The notes beneath the pieces are model-generated. The model was not told the DNA's origin, made no database searches, and saw only the letters and a list, made by a program, of their open reading frames with translations. From the NCBI RefSeq assembly GCF_000375525.1, contig NZ_AQXC01000005.1, positions 19,787 to 83,786 on the forward strand: a DNA stretch of 64,000 bases, written 5' to 3'. How positions within the stretch are numbered: the first letter of the stretch is position 1; each line of letters begins with the position of its first letter. The position numbers and the translations under genes are program-made. This document shows positions 53,376 to 61,883 of this stretch, piece by piece. Origin of the DNA: Corynebacterium propinquum DSM 44285. GTDB lineage: Bacteria > Actinomycetota > Actinomycetes > Mycobacteriales > Mycobacteriaceae.

Positions 53376-54823
53376 GCGTTAATCGCTTGCGGGTAAGCCA
53401 ACCCCTTCAGGCCTTCAGTACCAAACTCCACACCATAACCGGAGGATTTAATACCACCAAACGGCACCCGCGGATCCACCGCACCATGCTTATTAATCCA
53501 CACCGTGCCGGCCTGCAAACGACCAGCAACCTCGCGGGCTTTCTGCGCATCCGCCGACCACACTGATGCACCCAACCCCACGTCCAAGCTGTTGGCCCAC
53601 GCAATTGCCTGATCCAGCTCGGAATACCGAATCAGCGGCACTGCCGGACCGAACTGCTCTTGCGCAACCAATGGGTTATCCGGATCAATATCAGCCACAA
53701 TCGTTACCGGATAAAAATAACCCGGCGCATCATAATCCGGGTCACCACCAACGAGAACGCGCCCACCACCATCTTTAGCGGCTTTGACCAAACCATCAAC
53801 AATGTCGAACTGCGCTTTATTCTGCAGCGGCCCCAGCACGTTGTTCTCATCAAGGCCTTGCCCCATCGGCATTTTCTTGGCAACAGCTACCAGCGCCTGG
53901 GCTAGTTCATCATAGATCGCATCCGGAACATAGATACGCTTGGCTGCAGCACAGGTTTGCCCGGTATTAATAAACGCACCCCAGAACAGATCTTCGGCAA
54001 TTGCTTGTGGGTCAACATCATCAAGCACCACGGCAGCATCATTACCGCCAAGTTCCAGGGTTAGGCGGGTGATGTTGTTGGCAGAAGCCTCAATGATTTT
54101 CTTTCCGGTTTCAGTCGAACCGGTAAACATGATCTTGTCGACGTCTGGGTGGGTGGTCAGTGCTGCACCAACCCCACCATCACCGGTAACGATGTGGAGC
54201 ACATCTTTCGGCAACACAGTATTCGCGATGGCCACCAGCGCACTGACCGATAGCGGGGTGTAGCCGGATGGCTTGACGACGACGGTGTTGCCCATGCGTA
54301 GTGCTGGGGCGATTTGCCAGATGGTGATCATCATCGGCCAGTTCCATGGACCAATCGCGCCGACAACACCCAGCGGCCGGTAGTGCACGGTAGCGGTGAT
54401 GTCATCATCAACAGCAGTGTAATCCGGTGATTCAAATGAGGCGGTTGCGCGCAACCACGCGGCACATGCGCCTACCTCGAAGCGGGCGTTGGGTCCGTTG
54501 AGTGGTTTGCCTTGCTCTTGCGAAAGCAACTTGGCCAGTGGTTCTGCGGCTTGCTCGATGGCATCAGCGAATTTGTTCAGCAGCTCGCAGCGAGCTTTAT
54601 CGCCTTTCGCTTCCCAGTTTGGTTGCGCAGCACGTGCGGCAGCCACAGCATCGTTGAGATCGCTTTCGTTTTGAACCTGGTAGGTGCCAACCAGCTCGCC
54701 GGTAGCGGGGTTGTGGATCTCGGCGTTGCCATCACTGCCATGACTGCCACTGTTGGTGGTGATGGCAGCCAGGATGGCGTCGTAAGTGGTCAGGGTTGAT
54801 GATGCTGGCACGGTGTACTCCAT
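53372..54823 (-). CDS. NAD(P)+-dependent aldehyde dehydrogenase
   Basis: 483 residues from the ATG of MEYTVPASSTLTTYDAIL (54823). Conserved blocks: PWNWPMMITIW, KPSGYTPLS, FTGSTETGKKI, general base Glu in LELGGNDAAVVLDD, catalytic Cys in NTGQTCAAAKRIYV, and EQFGPAVPL. Oxidises an aldehyde to the acid; cytoplasmic. Its stop overlaps that of the convergent regulator gene by 4 bases. With the keto acid decarboxylase at 50141 it could form a short keto acid to carboxylic acid route. Confidence 0.9.
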   Translation of the reverse strand: MEYTVPASSTLTTYDAILAAITTNSGSHGSDGNAEIHNPATGELVGTYQVQNESDLNDAVAAARAAQPNWEAKGDKARCELLNKFADAIEQAAEPLAKLLSQEQGKPLNGPNARFEVGACAAWLRATASFESPDYTAVDDDITATVHYRPLGVVGAIGPWNWPMMITIWQIAPALRMGNTVVVKPSGYTPLSVSALVAIANTVLPKDVLHIVTGDGGVGAALTTHPDVDKIMFTGSTETGKKIIEASANNITRLTLELGGNDAAVVLDDVDPQAIAEDLFWGAFINTGQTCAAAKRIYVPDAIYDELAQALVAVAKKMPMGQGLDENNVLGPLQNKAQFDIVDGLVKAAKDGGGRVLVGGDPDYDAPGYFYPVTIVADIDPDNPLVAQEQFGPAVPLIRYSELDQAIAWANSLDVGLGASVWSADAQKAREVAGRLQAGTVWINKHGAVDPRVPFGGIKSSGYGVEFGTEGLKGLAYPQAINA

Positions 54824-54942
54824 CGATTTGTAAGAGAAGTTTCTATTGTGATCTGAGTGTAAGCATATACAATGTGTAACCCCGGTGATAGTGTTACGTC
54901 TCACAACAGCTTTATGACAGTTAACTCCAAGGAGAACACGGG

Positions 54943-55941
54943 ATGCGCAGATCTACCAAGATCATCAGCAAAGTCTGGATCATCCTGCTCGCTGGAATCG
55001 TGGCATCCTGCAGCAGCACCAGCGGTAATGCCAGCGATAATCACGACAAAGCCACCCTGCAAGACTGGGATTTCATCACGGTCGCCTCCGGCGGTACGTC
55101 CGGAAACTATTATCAAATCGGCTCCACCATGGAGACTATTCTTGGCGACGAGCTTGAAGTCGGCACCTCAGTACAGCCCAGCACCGGCTCGATTGAAAAT
55201 ATTGAGTTGTTACGCCAGCGCCGCGCAGAAATCGCCTTCGTGATGGGCGATGCCGTCTACCAGGCGCAAAAAGGAATCGGCCCCTACGCAGGCAAAACCG
55301 ATACCCCGGAACTGGCTGCCATTACCGCAATGTATCCCAACTGGCTACACCTGGTCACCTTGGAAGGCTCGGGCATTAAAACCGTCGATGATCTGCATGG
55401 CAAGCGCGTCGGCGTGGGTTCACCGAACTCTGGTGTGGAAGCCAACGCCAAGATCCTACTCAATGCCTTTGGCCTGACTTACGACGATTTCGACGTCGAT
55501 TTCCTGTCCTATTCCGACTCCGCCGACCAACTACAAAACGGACAGATCGACGCCGCCTTCACTTCCTCCGGCATCCCAAATTCCGCGATCATGGATCTGT
55601 CCACTCAGCAAGACGTGCGCATCGTGCCCATCGAGGGTGCAGGTTTAGATAATTTGCTGTCGGAATACCCCATCATCAACACCGGGGAAATTCCCGCTGG
55701 CACCTACGACAACACCGAAGACGTGCCGGTCATCGCCATGATGAACCAACTCGTGGTGCGCAAGGATGCCGCAGAAGAAGACGTCTACCTGGCCACCAAA
55801 GCGTTATTTGAAAATTTGGATGAGCTGCATGCCTCTGCAAAAGCTGCCCAACAGATCACGTTCGATAGCGTCGAAGACGGGCTGGTACTAGACCTGCACC
55901 CCGGCGCGCGACGCTACTTTGAGGAAGTAGGTGCACTGTAA
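54943..55941 (+). CDS. TAXI-family TRAP transporter solute receptor (lipoprotein)
   Basis: 332 residues with AAGGAG 8 bases before the ATG. Lipobox VASCSS (lipidated Cys about residue 23). FITVASGGTSGNYYQIGSTM, then STGSIENIELLRQRRAEIAF and GKRVGVGSPNSGVEANAK are the hallmark TAXI blocks. Binds a dicarboxylate or amino-acid-like solute outside the membrane and delivers it to the fused permease downstream, whose ATG overlaps its stop (TAATG). Confidence 0.92.
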   Translation: MRRSTKIISKVWIILLAGIVASCSSTSGNASDNHDKATLQDWDFITVASGGTSGNYYQIGSTMETILGDELEVGTSVQPSTGSIENIELLRQRRAEIAFVMGDAVYQAQKGIGPYAGKTDTPELAAITAMYPNWLHLVTLEGSGIKTVDDLHGKRVGVGSPNSGVEANAKILLNAFGLTYDDFDVDFLSYSDSADQLQNGQIDAAFTSSGIPNSAIMDLSTQQDVRIVPIEGAGLDNLLSEYPIINTGEIPAGTYDNTEDVPVIAMMNQLVVRKDAAEEDVYLATKALFENLDELHASAKAAQQITFDSVEDGLVLDLHPGARRYFEEVGAL

Positions 55942-57938
55942 TGAACACTAGAACCAGACCGACAGCGTCGACAGGGGCGTCGACAAGCCAGTCGGATTCC
56001 CCGGACGTCGACAAGAAACTCGAGCAGTTTGACCGCGAATCACGCACCCGCGAATTCACCTCTCCGGTAACGCACTGGATTTTCATCGCTTTCGCCGTGC
56101 TGGTGTCGCTGTACCACATGTACATTGCCTATTTCGGCGCGCCGCCAGCGTTGTTGCACCGTTCGCTGCACGTTGGCGCGATTTTGATGCTGTGTTTCGC
56201 GTTGTACCCCGCACACAAGAAGGCCTCGCGCGGATCCATCGCGATCTACGATTACCTGCTCATTATCGCTTCGGCCGCAACATTTGTGTATATCTGGCTG
56301 AATTATCAGGACATCCTGGACCGCATCGTCAGTCCTAATACCGCAGACGTGGTCTTCGCCGCTGTGCTGGTGGTGCTGGTTATCGAGGCTTCCCGGCGCG
56401 TCACCGGCTGGGCCCTACCCATTTTGTCGCTAGTGTTTCTGGCTTTTGCTCTGTTTGGCCAATACGGGCCGTTGCGCTTCCGGCACCGCGGCTACGAGGT
56501 CGACGACATCCTGGACTTTTTGTACCTGACCAACGAGGGAATCTTCTCCACTGCCGTAGCCGTCGCCGCTTCTTATATCTTCTTGTTCGTGCTGTTCGGA
56601 GCTGTGCTGCAGAAATCTGGCCTGGGACAATTCTTCAACGACATCGCGTTGGCGCTGGCTGGCCGTTCCCGTGGCGGACCAGCGAAAGTCGCGGTCATTT
56701 CGTCCGGTTTCTTGGGCTCGATCAATGGTTCGGCAATCGCAAACGTGGTGACGACCGGTGCTTTTACCATTCCGCTGATGAAGAAAGTTGGTTTTAAACC
56801 GTATTTCGCCGGCGGTGTGGAGGCTTCCGCTTCGGTCGGTGGGCAGATTTTGCCGCCGATCATGGGTGCGTCGGCATTCATCATGGCAGAAACGTTGGGC
56901 ATGCAGTACACGGAGGTCGCCATCGCGGCGCTGATACCTGCGGTGTTGTACTACATCGGTGTGATCATGCAGGTGCATTTCCGCGCGGTCAAAGACGGTC
57001 TGAGCGGTATTTCTAGTGAGAACCTGCCGGCAGTGAAAGAGGTGCTCAAAGAACGCGGGCACTTGTTGGTTCCGCTGGTGATTCTGGTTTACATGCTGTT
57101 CTTTTCCGGGCAGACCATTCTGTTTTCCGCCCTGCTGACGATCCTGGCAACCATCGCCATCGCCCAGCTGCGCGGAAATACGCGCATGTCTGTCAAAGAC
57201 ATCATTTACGCGCTTGCGGACGGCGCAAAAACCTCCGTGGCGGTGTCAATTGCCTGTGCCTGTGTCGGCATTATCGTCGGCGTCGTCACGCTAACCGGAT
57301 TTGGTGTGAAACTGGCGAACGCCATCGTGATTCTGGGTGAAGGCAACCTGTTGCTCTCGCTGGTACTCACGATGATTGCCTGCATCATTCTGGGCATGGG
57401 GCTGCCCTCGATCCCGGCGTATATCATCACCTCCACGATGGCGGCACCGGCATTAGCGGAGCTCGGCGTCGAGGCGCTGGTGGCACACCTGTTTGTGTTC
57501 TATTTTGGTTTGTTCGCGAATATCACCCCGCCGGTGGCTTTGGCGGGATTTGCCGCAGCTGGTTTGGCGGGCGATGATCCGATGAAAACCAGCGTGCAGG
57601 CGATGCGCCTGGCGATTGCTGGTTATTTCATTCCCTTCATGTTCGTCTACAACCCGGGCTTGCTGCTGCAAGATGTCACCTGGGCCAGCGGCGCGTCGGT
57701 CGTCGGCACTGCCATCGTTGGTGTGTGCATGCTCTCTGCTGCGGTCGAAGGCTACGCGCGCACGCGTTTGCCGCTGGTAGTGCGCGTGTTAGTCGGCATC
57801 GGTGGTTTGGCGCTGTTGTTGCCAGGGTTGCTTTCCGACGCAGTGGGCGTAGGTATTCTCGTGATTGGTCTGGCGCAGCAATTGCTGGCAAAACGAAGCG
57901 AATCCGCCAACGAAACCACGGAGAAATCCGCACGCTGA
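55941..57938 (+). CDS. TRAP transporter fused permease (DctQ-DctM, 4TM/12TM type)
   Basis: 665 residues with a soluble N-terminus (about 1-48), four spans of the DctQ part and at least twelve spans of the DctM part. SSGFLGSINGSAIANVVTTGAFTIPLMKKVGFKP and GGVEASASVGGQILPPIMGASAF are the conserved DctM blocks. It completes a two-gene TAXI-TRAP importer that works on an ion gradient and not ATP. Substrate unknown. Confidence 0.93.
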   Translation: MNTRTRPTASTGASTSQSDSPDVDKKLEQFDRESRTREFTSPVTHWIFIAFAVLVSLYHMYIAYFGAPPALLHRSLHVGAILMLCFALYPAHKKASRGSIAIYDYLLIIASAATFVYIWLNYQDILDRIVSPNTADVVFAAVLVVLVIEASRRVTGWALPILSLVFLAFALFGQYGPLRFRHRGYEVDDILDFLYLTNEGIFSTAVAVAASYIFLFVLFGAVLQKSGLGQFFNDIALALAGRSRGGPAKVAVISSGFLGSINGSAIANVVTTGAFTIPLMKKVGFKPYFAGGVEASASVGGQILPPIMGASAFIMAETLGMQYTEVAIAALIPAVLYYIGVIMQVHFRAVKDGLSGISSENLPAVKEVLKERGHLLVPLVILVYMLFFSGQTILFSALLTILATIAIAQLRGNTRMSVKDIIYALADGAKTSVAVSIACACVGIIVGVVTLTGFGVKLANAIVILGEGNLLLSLVLTMIACIILGMGLPSIPAYIITSTMAAPALAELGVEALVAHLFVFYFGLFANITPPVALAGFAAAGLAGDDPMKTSVQAMRLAIAGYFIPFMFVYNPGLLLQDVTWASGASVVGTAIVGVCMLSAAVEGYARTRLPLVVRVLVGIGGLALLLPGLLSDAVGVGILVIGLAQQLLAKRSESANETTEKSAR

Positions 57939-58007
57939 ACTGCAAACTGATGCATCCGCCATCGTCCCATCTCGAACCTTGTTGACACATCAACTACACT
58001 GGGTGAC

Positions 58008-59039
58008 ATGAAGAAATTCGGATTCCTCAGCTTCGGCCATTACAAGTTCCCCGGCCAGCGTGGGCCTAATGCTCAGCAGACCCTCAAGCAGGGGCTGGAG
58101 CTTGCCGTGGAGGCAGACAAGATTGGCGTGAATGGCGCGTATTTCCGCGTGCACCATTTTGCCCCACAGGGGGCGGCGCCGATGCCGTTGCTTTCTGCGA
58201 TTGCCGCGCGCACAAAGCACATTGAGGTCGGTACCGGCGTGATCGATATGCGCTACGAAAACCCGTTGTACTTGGCAGAAGAGGCCGCCGCACTGGATTT
58301 GCTTGCCGACGGCCGGGTCGCGTTGGGGGTTTCACGGGGATCACCGGAGCCTGCGCACCGTGGTTGGGAGGCTTTCGGCTATACCGGTTCCGACGATCCG
58401 CGCGGGGCAGATCTTGCCCGGGAGAAGTTCGCGAAGTTTATGCAGGGCGTGCGTGGTGAGGCCGTCGTCAAGTCTGCACAGGATCCGTATCCACCGATTT
58501 ACCAGCCAGGTACTCCGCTACCAGTGATGCCGCATTCGCCTGGTTTGCAGCGCAATATCTGGTGGGGTGCTGGAACGAAGAAAACTGCCGAGTGGGCCGC
58601 TGAGCAGGGCGTGAACCTGATGAGTTCCACGTTGTTGACGGAGGTCACTGGTGAGGCTTTTGGTGAGTTGCAGGCGGCGCAGTTGCAGGCTTTTCACGAG
58701 GCGTGGCGGCAGGCTGGGCATGATTGGACGCCGCGGACGTCGGTGAGTCGTAGCGTGTTCCCGATTGTCAGCGACCGGGATCGTGCGTTATTTGGCATGA
58801 GTGGCGGGAATGATCAAATCGGCATTATTGATGGTTATGAGTCCACATTTGGCCGCACTTATGCCGGCGAGCCGGAGCAATTGATCGAGCAGCTCAAAGA
58901 CGACGCCGCCGTGATGGAGGCGGATACTTTGATGCTGACGATCCCGAACCAGCTGGGTGTGGATCTGAACCTGCGGCTTCTGCAGAATTTCGCCGAGCAT
59001 GTGGCCCCTGCTTTGGGCTGGGAGCCGGCGAACCGTTAG
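58008..59039 (+). CDS. LLM-class flavin-dependent oxidoreductase (luciferase-like)
   Basis: 343 residues. Luciferase-like TIM barrel: FGFLSFGHYKFPGQRG at the N-terminus, YFRVHHFAPQGAAPMPLLSA, HIEVGTGVIDMRYENPLYLAEEAA and LADGRVALGVSRGSPE. Uses FMN or F420-type flavin; the substrate is unknown. It follows the TRAP genes by 70 bases on the same strand and may be cotranscribed. Confidence 0.85.
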   Translation: MKKFGFLSFGHYKFPGQRGPNAQQTLKQGLELAVEADKIGVNGAYFRVHHFAPQGAAPMPLLSAIAARTKHIEVGTGVIDMRYENPLYLAEEAAALDLLADGRVALGVSRGSPEPAHRGWEAFGYTGSDDPRGADLAREKFAKFMQGVRGEAVVKSAQDPYPPIYQPGTPLPVMPHSPGLQRNIWWGAGTKKTAEWAAEQGVNLMSSTLLTEVTGEAFGELQAAQLQAFHEAWRQAGHDWTPRTSVSRSVFPIVSDRDRALFGMSGGNDQIGIIDGYESTFGRTYAGEPEQLIEQLKDDAAVMEADTLMLTIPNQLGVDLNLRLLQNFAEHVAPALGWEPANR

Positions 59040-59754
59040 TTCTGTGCTTCTTTTATAGGGCGACGACCAGGCAGTCAGCCCAACACTATGCCGAGGTAAC
59101 CGGTAAACCCCTAGACAACCAGCAGGGCGTATACCAGCAATCTTTACCTCTAAGAATCCCATTCCATCGTTGATGCTGGCGCCCATTCCGGAGCATTCAC
59201 CCTGCGGTAGTGAAACGGTATGGTGCGAGCCTCCCACGCCCACCAAGAAACCTTAAGCTCAAACACGAAGACGATTCCTGCGTGTCACACGTCGGCGGTT
59301 GACTAAACCGCCGCCTCTTGCAGCGAGCGCTACGTACCCCTCTATCAGTACCCCCGCTCTGCGCACAAAATTACCCACACAACCGGATCCGAGAGTTTAT
59401 GAACTTTCGACCCCTCTCGACAAACAGCCAGACAAACGAGATAAAATGGGCTAGTCACAGCTAGAGCATCGTCAGGCCTATTTAGCAGTGCAGTTAACAC
59501 AAGCAATAGAAGTCCTTTTGCCAGCAGGCGACAGAAAAAGCGAATTTTACCGTAACTTGTTAGTACCTCACGGGAACTTAAGAACACCATTCTGAAAAAA
59601 CTCACTGCAAATATTGCTTAGCAGTCATTTTTTAACTTCCCAGTATCCCGAATGCTCCGTAACGTTTGTCTTGTCGAAGCCAGTTGGCAGAGACAAAGAC
59701 ATCATCCCCCTGGGGACCCAAATCCAATACCTAGTTGCTTGAAGGAGCACAACC
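59040..59754. other. Long intergenic stretch before the lantibiotic locus
   Basis: About 715 bases without a gene I can support. It holds a hairpin at 59293-59313 (CGGCGGTT-gacta-AACCGCCG). A minus-strand open frame of 86 codons (59345-59605) with a hydrophobic middle lacks a ribosome site. No LanM or LanT fragment was recognised here. Confidence 0.45.
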
Positions 59755-59900
59755 ATGGAAAAGAAGACCGTCTTTGCATCACTCCAATGACCGACGCGGA
59801 ACTCGATGATGTTCTCGGCGCCCGCAAGGAAGGTTGGGGCGTCACCTTAACCAAGGACTGCCACACCAATACCAAAACTCGTTGGCTCGGCTGCTGCTAA
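59755..59900 (+). pseudogene. Lacticin 481-group lantibiotic precursor, leader split by frameshift
   Basis: AAGGAG then ATG at 59755 opens MEKKTVFASLQ and stops at TGA 59788-59790. An ATG at 59787 overlapping that stop (ATGA) opens the other frame: MTDAELDDVLGA, then core RKEGWGVTLTKDCHTNTKTR, then WLGCC and TAA. Joined, the two parts form a normal class II leader with the ELDxVLGA cleavage site after Gly-Ala. Inserting four bases (GAAA or similar) after CAA would restore a leader reading LQEMTDAELDDVLGA. The core spacing Thr8-Cys13, Thr10-Cys24, Thr17-Cys25 mirrors the lacticin 481 ring pattern. If translation restarts at the second ATG only a 12-residue leader is made. Function is therefore uncertain. 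Confidence 0.78.
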
Positions 59901-59919
59901 AACATACCCCCTTACGGAA

Positions 59920-59947
59920 GCTGTATACACCAAACGGTGTATACAGC
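59920..59947 (+). terminator. Perfect 12-bp hairpin between precursor and downstream genes
   Basis: GCTGTATACACC-aaac-GGTGTATACAGC, 19 bases after the precursor stop. No T run follows. In lantibiotic operons a hairpin at this position commonly lets precursor mRNA exceed the downstream genes. Confidence 0.7.
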
Positions 59948-60000
59948 GGATCCTGCAGTTGACTAAACTCTTCAAATTTTTTTAAAAGAGAGCTCCGACC

Positions 60001-60234
60001 ATGTCTTCAGAACAAATTCAGGATCTCCGTGCAGAACTTCTTGTGTACCGAAAGCAACTAGCTATCGCTACTGCTTCATTCCGAAAAGAACTTGCACAGC
60101 AGATTATAACTACCGGTGCGCTCAACGCAACCGGAATGTCGCAACATTCCAAGGGACTCCTGGTCGGTTCAACCGGCATCCTCTGCGCACTAGAGCCCAA
60201 CAATTCCGTCGGCATAGTAACTCCCGAGTGGTAA
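60001..60234 (+). CDS. Unrecognised 77-residue protein in the lantibiotic locus
   Basis: Starts MSSEQIQDLRAELLVYRKQL after GAGAG, ends in GIVTPEW. The first 35 residues are a charged amphipathic helix; the second half is small-residue rich (ITTGALNATGMSQHSKGLL, VGSTGILCALEPNNSV) with one Cys. It is not a normal lanthipeptide core (only one Cys, no GG/GA site). It may be an accessory or immunity protein, or an unmodified peptide. The immunity transporter starts 13 bases downstream. Confidence 0.55.
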   Translation: MSSEQIQDLRAELLVYRKQLAIATASFRKELAQQIITTGALNATGMSQHSKGLLVGSTGILCALEPNNSVGIVTPEW

Positions 60235-60247
60235 AGGAAAATTCTAC

Positions 60248-61144
60248 ATGGCATATCAACTTAACGTGACAGGTGTAAGCAAGTCGTTCGGTGCCCACCG
60301 CGTCCTCAAAAATATCGACATGACTGTACCGTCGCACGCAATATACGCGCTGCTAGGCGTCAACGGTTCAGGAAAGAGTACTCTCATGAAAGGGTTAGTC
60401 GGCATACAGCCATTCAACAATGGTGCCTTTGCATTTTCCTCCAACGATGGTCTGCCTGGCAAGCCCACAAACATTGGCTCGCTTATCGAAAGCCCGAAGT
60501 TTTACCCATCGTTGAGTGCACTCGAAAATCTCTGCTACTTGGCACGACTGTTTGGAGTAGATGCTTCTAACACTCGTGACCTTCTGGATACTGTAGGGCT
60601 TGATCCATCGTTGACAAGACCGATGAAAAATTATTCCCTTGGTATGAAACAGCGCTTTGGTATTGCACTCGCATTGCTGGGGAAGCCAGAATTTCTTATT
60701 CTCGACGAGCCAACTAATGGGCTCGACCCAAATGGTGTCGTTGAAATTCGCAAGCTTATACAACAGCTCCCCACAACCCGAGATATCACGATTATGGTGT
60801 CCAGTCACATTTTGTCAGAAATGCAAAACGTTGCGACACATGTAGGTATCCTTGACCAAGGCACCATCCGTTACTCGGGTCGCATTGCAGATCTGCTTGC
60901 CGACGAAAAGACGCTATTAGAATCTCCCGCTCCCGAAGTACTCCGTAGCTGGTTGCTGGATCATAACCTGAACTTCACTTCAGAAGACAACGGCGGCTTT
61001 TCACTCCAATCGGAAGTGGACATGCCGAGCCTTATCGCCGCAGCCAGTGCCGCTGGAGTTCCCCTGCAGTCAGCCTGTGTGAAAGCACCGTCGCTGGAAG
61101 AAAAATTCTTCGAAATGACCCTAGGGACGGCTCATGTTGGATAA
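60248..61144 (+). CDS. Lantibiotic immunity ABC transporter ATP-binding protein (LanF)
   Basis: 298 residues, AAAGGA upstream. Walker A GVNGSGKST, signature NYSLGMKQRFGIALALLG, Walker B EFLILDEPTNGLDPNG, switch His MVSSHILSEM. The Q-loop is replaced by a Glu-containing loop, IGSLIESPKFYPSLSALENL, as described for LanF proteins such as NukF and LctF. It would drive export of the lantibiotic from the membrane of the host, giving self-protection. Overlaps the first permease gene by 11 bases. Confidence 0.9.
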   Translation: MAYQLNVTGVSKSFGAHRVLKNIDMTVPSHAIYALLGVNGSGKSTLMKGLVGIQPFNNGAFAFSSNDGLPGKPTNIGSLIESPKFYPSLSALENLCYLARLFGVDASNTRDLLDTVGLDPSLTRPMKNYSLGMKQRFGIALALLGKPEFLILDEPTNGLDPNGVVEIRKLIQQLPTTRDITIMVSSHILSEMQNVATHVGILDQGTIRYSGRIADLLADEKTLLESPAPEVLRSWLLDHNLNFTSEDNGGFSLQSEVDMPSLIAAASAAGVPLQSACVKAPSLEEKFFEMTLGTAHVG

Positions 61145-61880
61145 ACAATCGCTCCTCCTGAGAAAAGCATCCATCACTACCGTGCTCGGCGTCGTCGCCA
61201 CTGTGGTCTGGATGATGGTTGCCAACGTCGGTCTACGCGGCGGCGAGAATGCCGCAGTAGACAGCGCGGCGGGCATGATAAGTCAAGCAGTTGCAGTCGC
61301 ACTGTTCACAATGCCACTAGTAGTGTTCGCCATAGTTCACCTATACGTATCAGAAGAGCAAGAAAACGGGATTTGGGGTGTCACCCGAGCGCGGAATGGA
61401 AAAATTGGGCACCTTTTGGCTTTCCGTCTCAGCTCAGCGCTCCTATTCCTCATCGTGTGGGCGCTAGGCTATGTCGGCACGCTAGGAGCACTCGTCGCCT
61501 TTCATTACTCAGCCGCTGATGCCTTTGACGTTATTCCCATGTTTTTTGGCTTGTTGATTTCCGTAATCAGCACCGTATTCACCGTCGCCAGCGTGCACTT
61601 GAGATTAGGAGGATTGGTTCCTGCTGCTACTGCTGCTCTCGCATTATCTGTGGTTGGTGTTTCTCTCATCGGTAAACCCCCCCTGGCATTGGCTGCATTG
61701 CCAATGGGAGGATTAGTCTCAGGCAACCCGTTCAAAGATGTAGATGTGACACAACCACTCTTGGGTTATGAGCCCAACCCCGATTCCACATTTGGGCTCG
61801 GCCTCTCACTCGTCGCCGCAATTCTAGTCGCACTTAGTCTCTTTGGATACCTGAAGAACCAGCTTGGAAAAGAGAAGTAA
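61134..61880 (+). CDS. Lantibiotic immunity ABC permease (LanE)
   Basis: 248 residues, six membrane segments. HLYVSEEQENGIWGVTRARNG after the second span is the ABC-2 permease loop typical of LanE/LanG. It overlaps lanF and is followed by the second permease after three bases. Which of the two is LanE and which LanG is by order only. Confidence 0.82.
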   Translation: MLDKQSLLLRKASITTVLGVVATVVWMMVANVGLRGGENAAVDSAAGMISQAVAVALFTMPLVVFAIVHLYVSEEQENGIWGVTRARNGKIGHLLAFRLSSALLFLIVWALGYVGTLGALVAFHYSAADAFDVIPMFFGLLISVISTVFTVASVHLRLGGLVPAATAALALSVVGVSLIGKPPLALAALPMGGLVSGNPFKDVDVTQPLLGYEPNPDSTFGLGLSLVAAILVALSLFGYLKNQLGKEK

Positions 61881-61883
61881 AAC

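Noticed and set aside
59293..59313. Hairpin CGGCGGTT/AACCGCCG as terminator of the oxidoreductase gene
   Set aside because: No T run on either strand and 250 bases away from the gene; left inside the intergenic entry.
59345..59605. Minus-strand 86-codon frame with hydrophobic middle
   Set aside because: No ribosome site, no recognisable family, and scattered rare codons; not listed as a gene.
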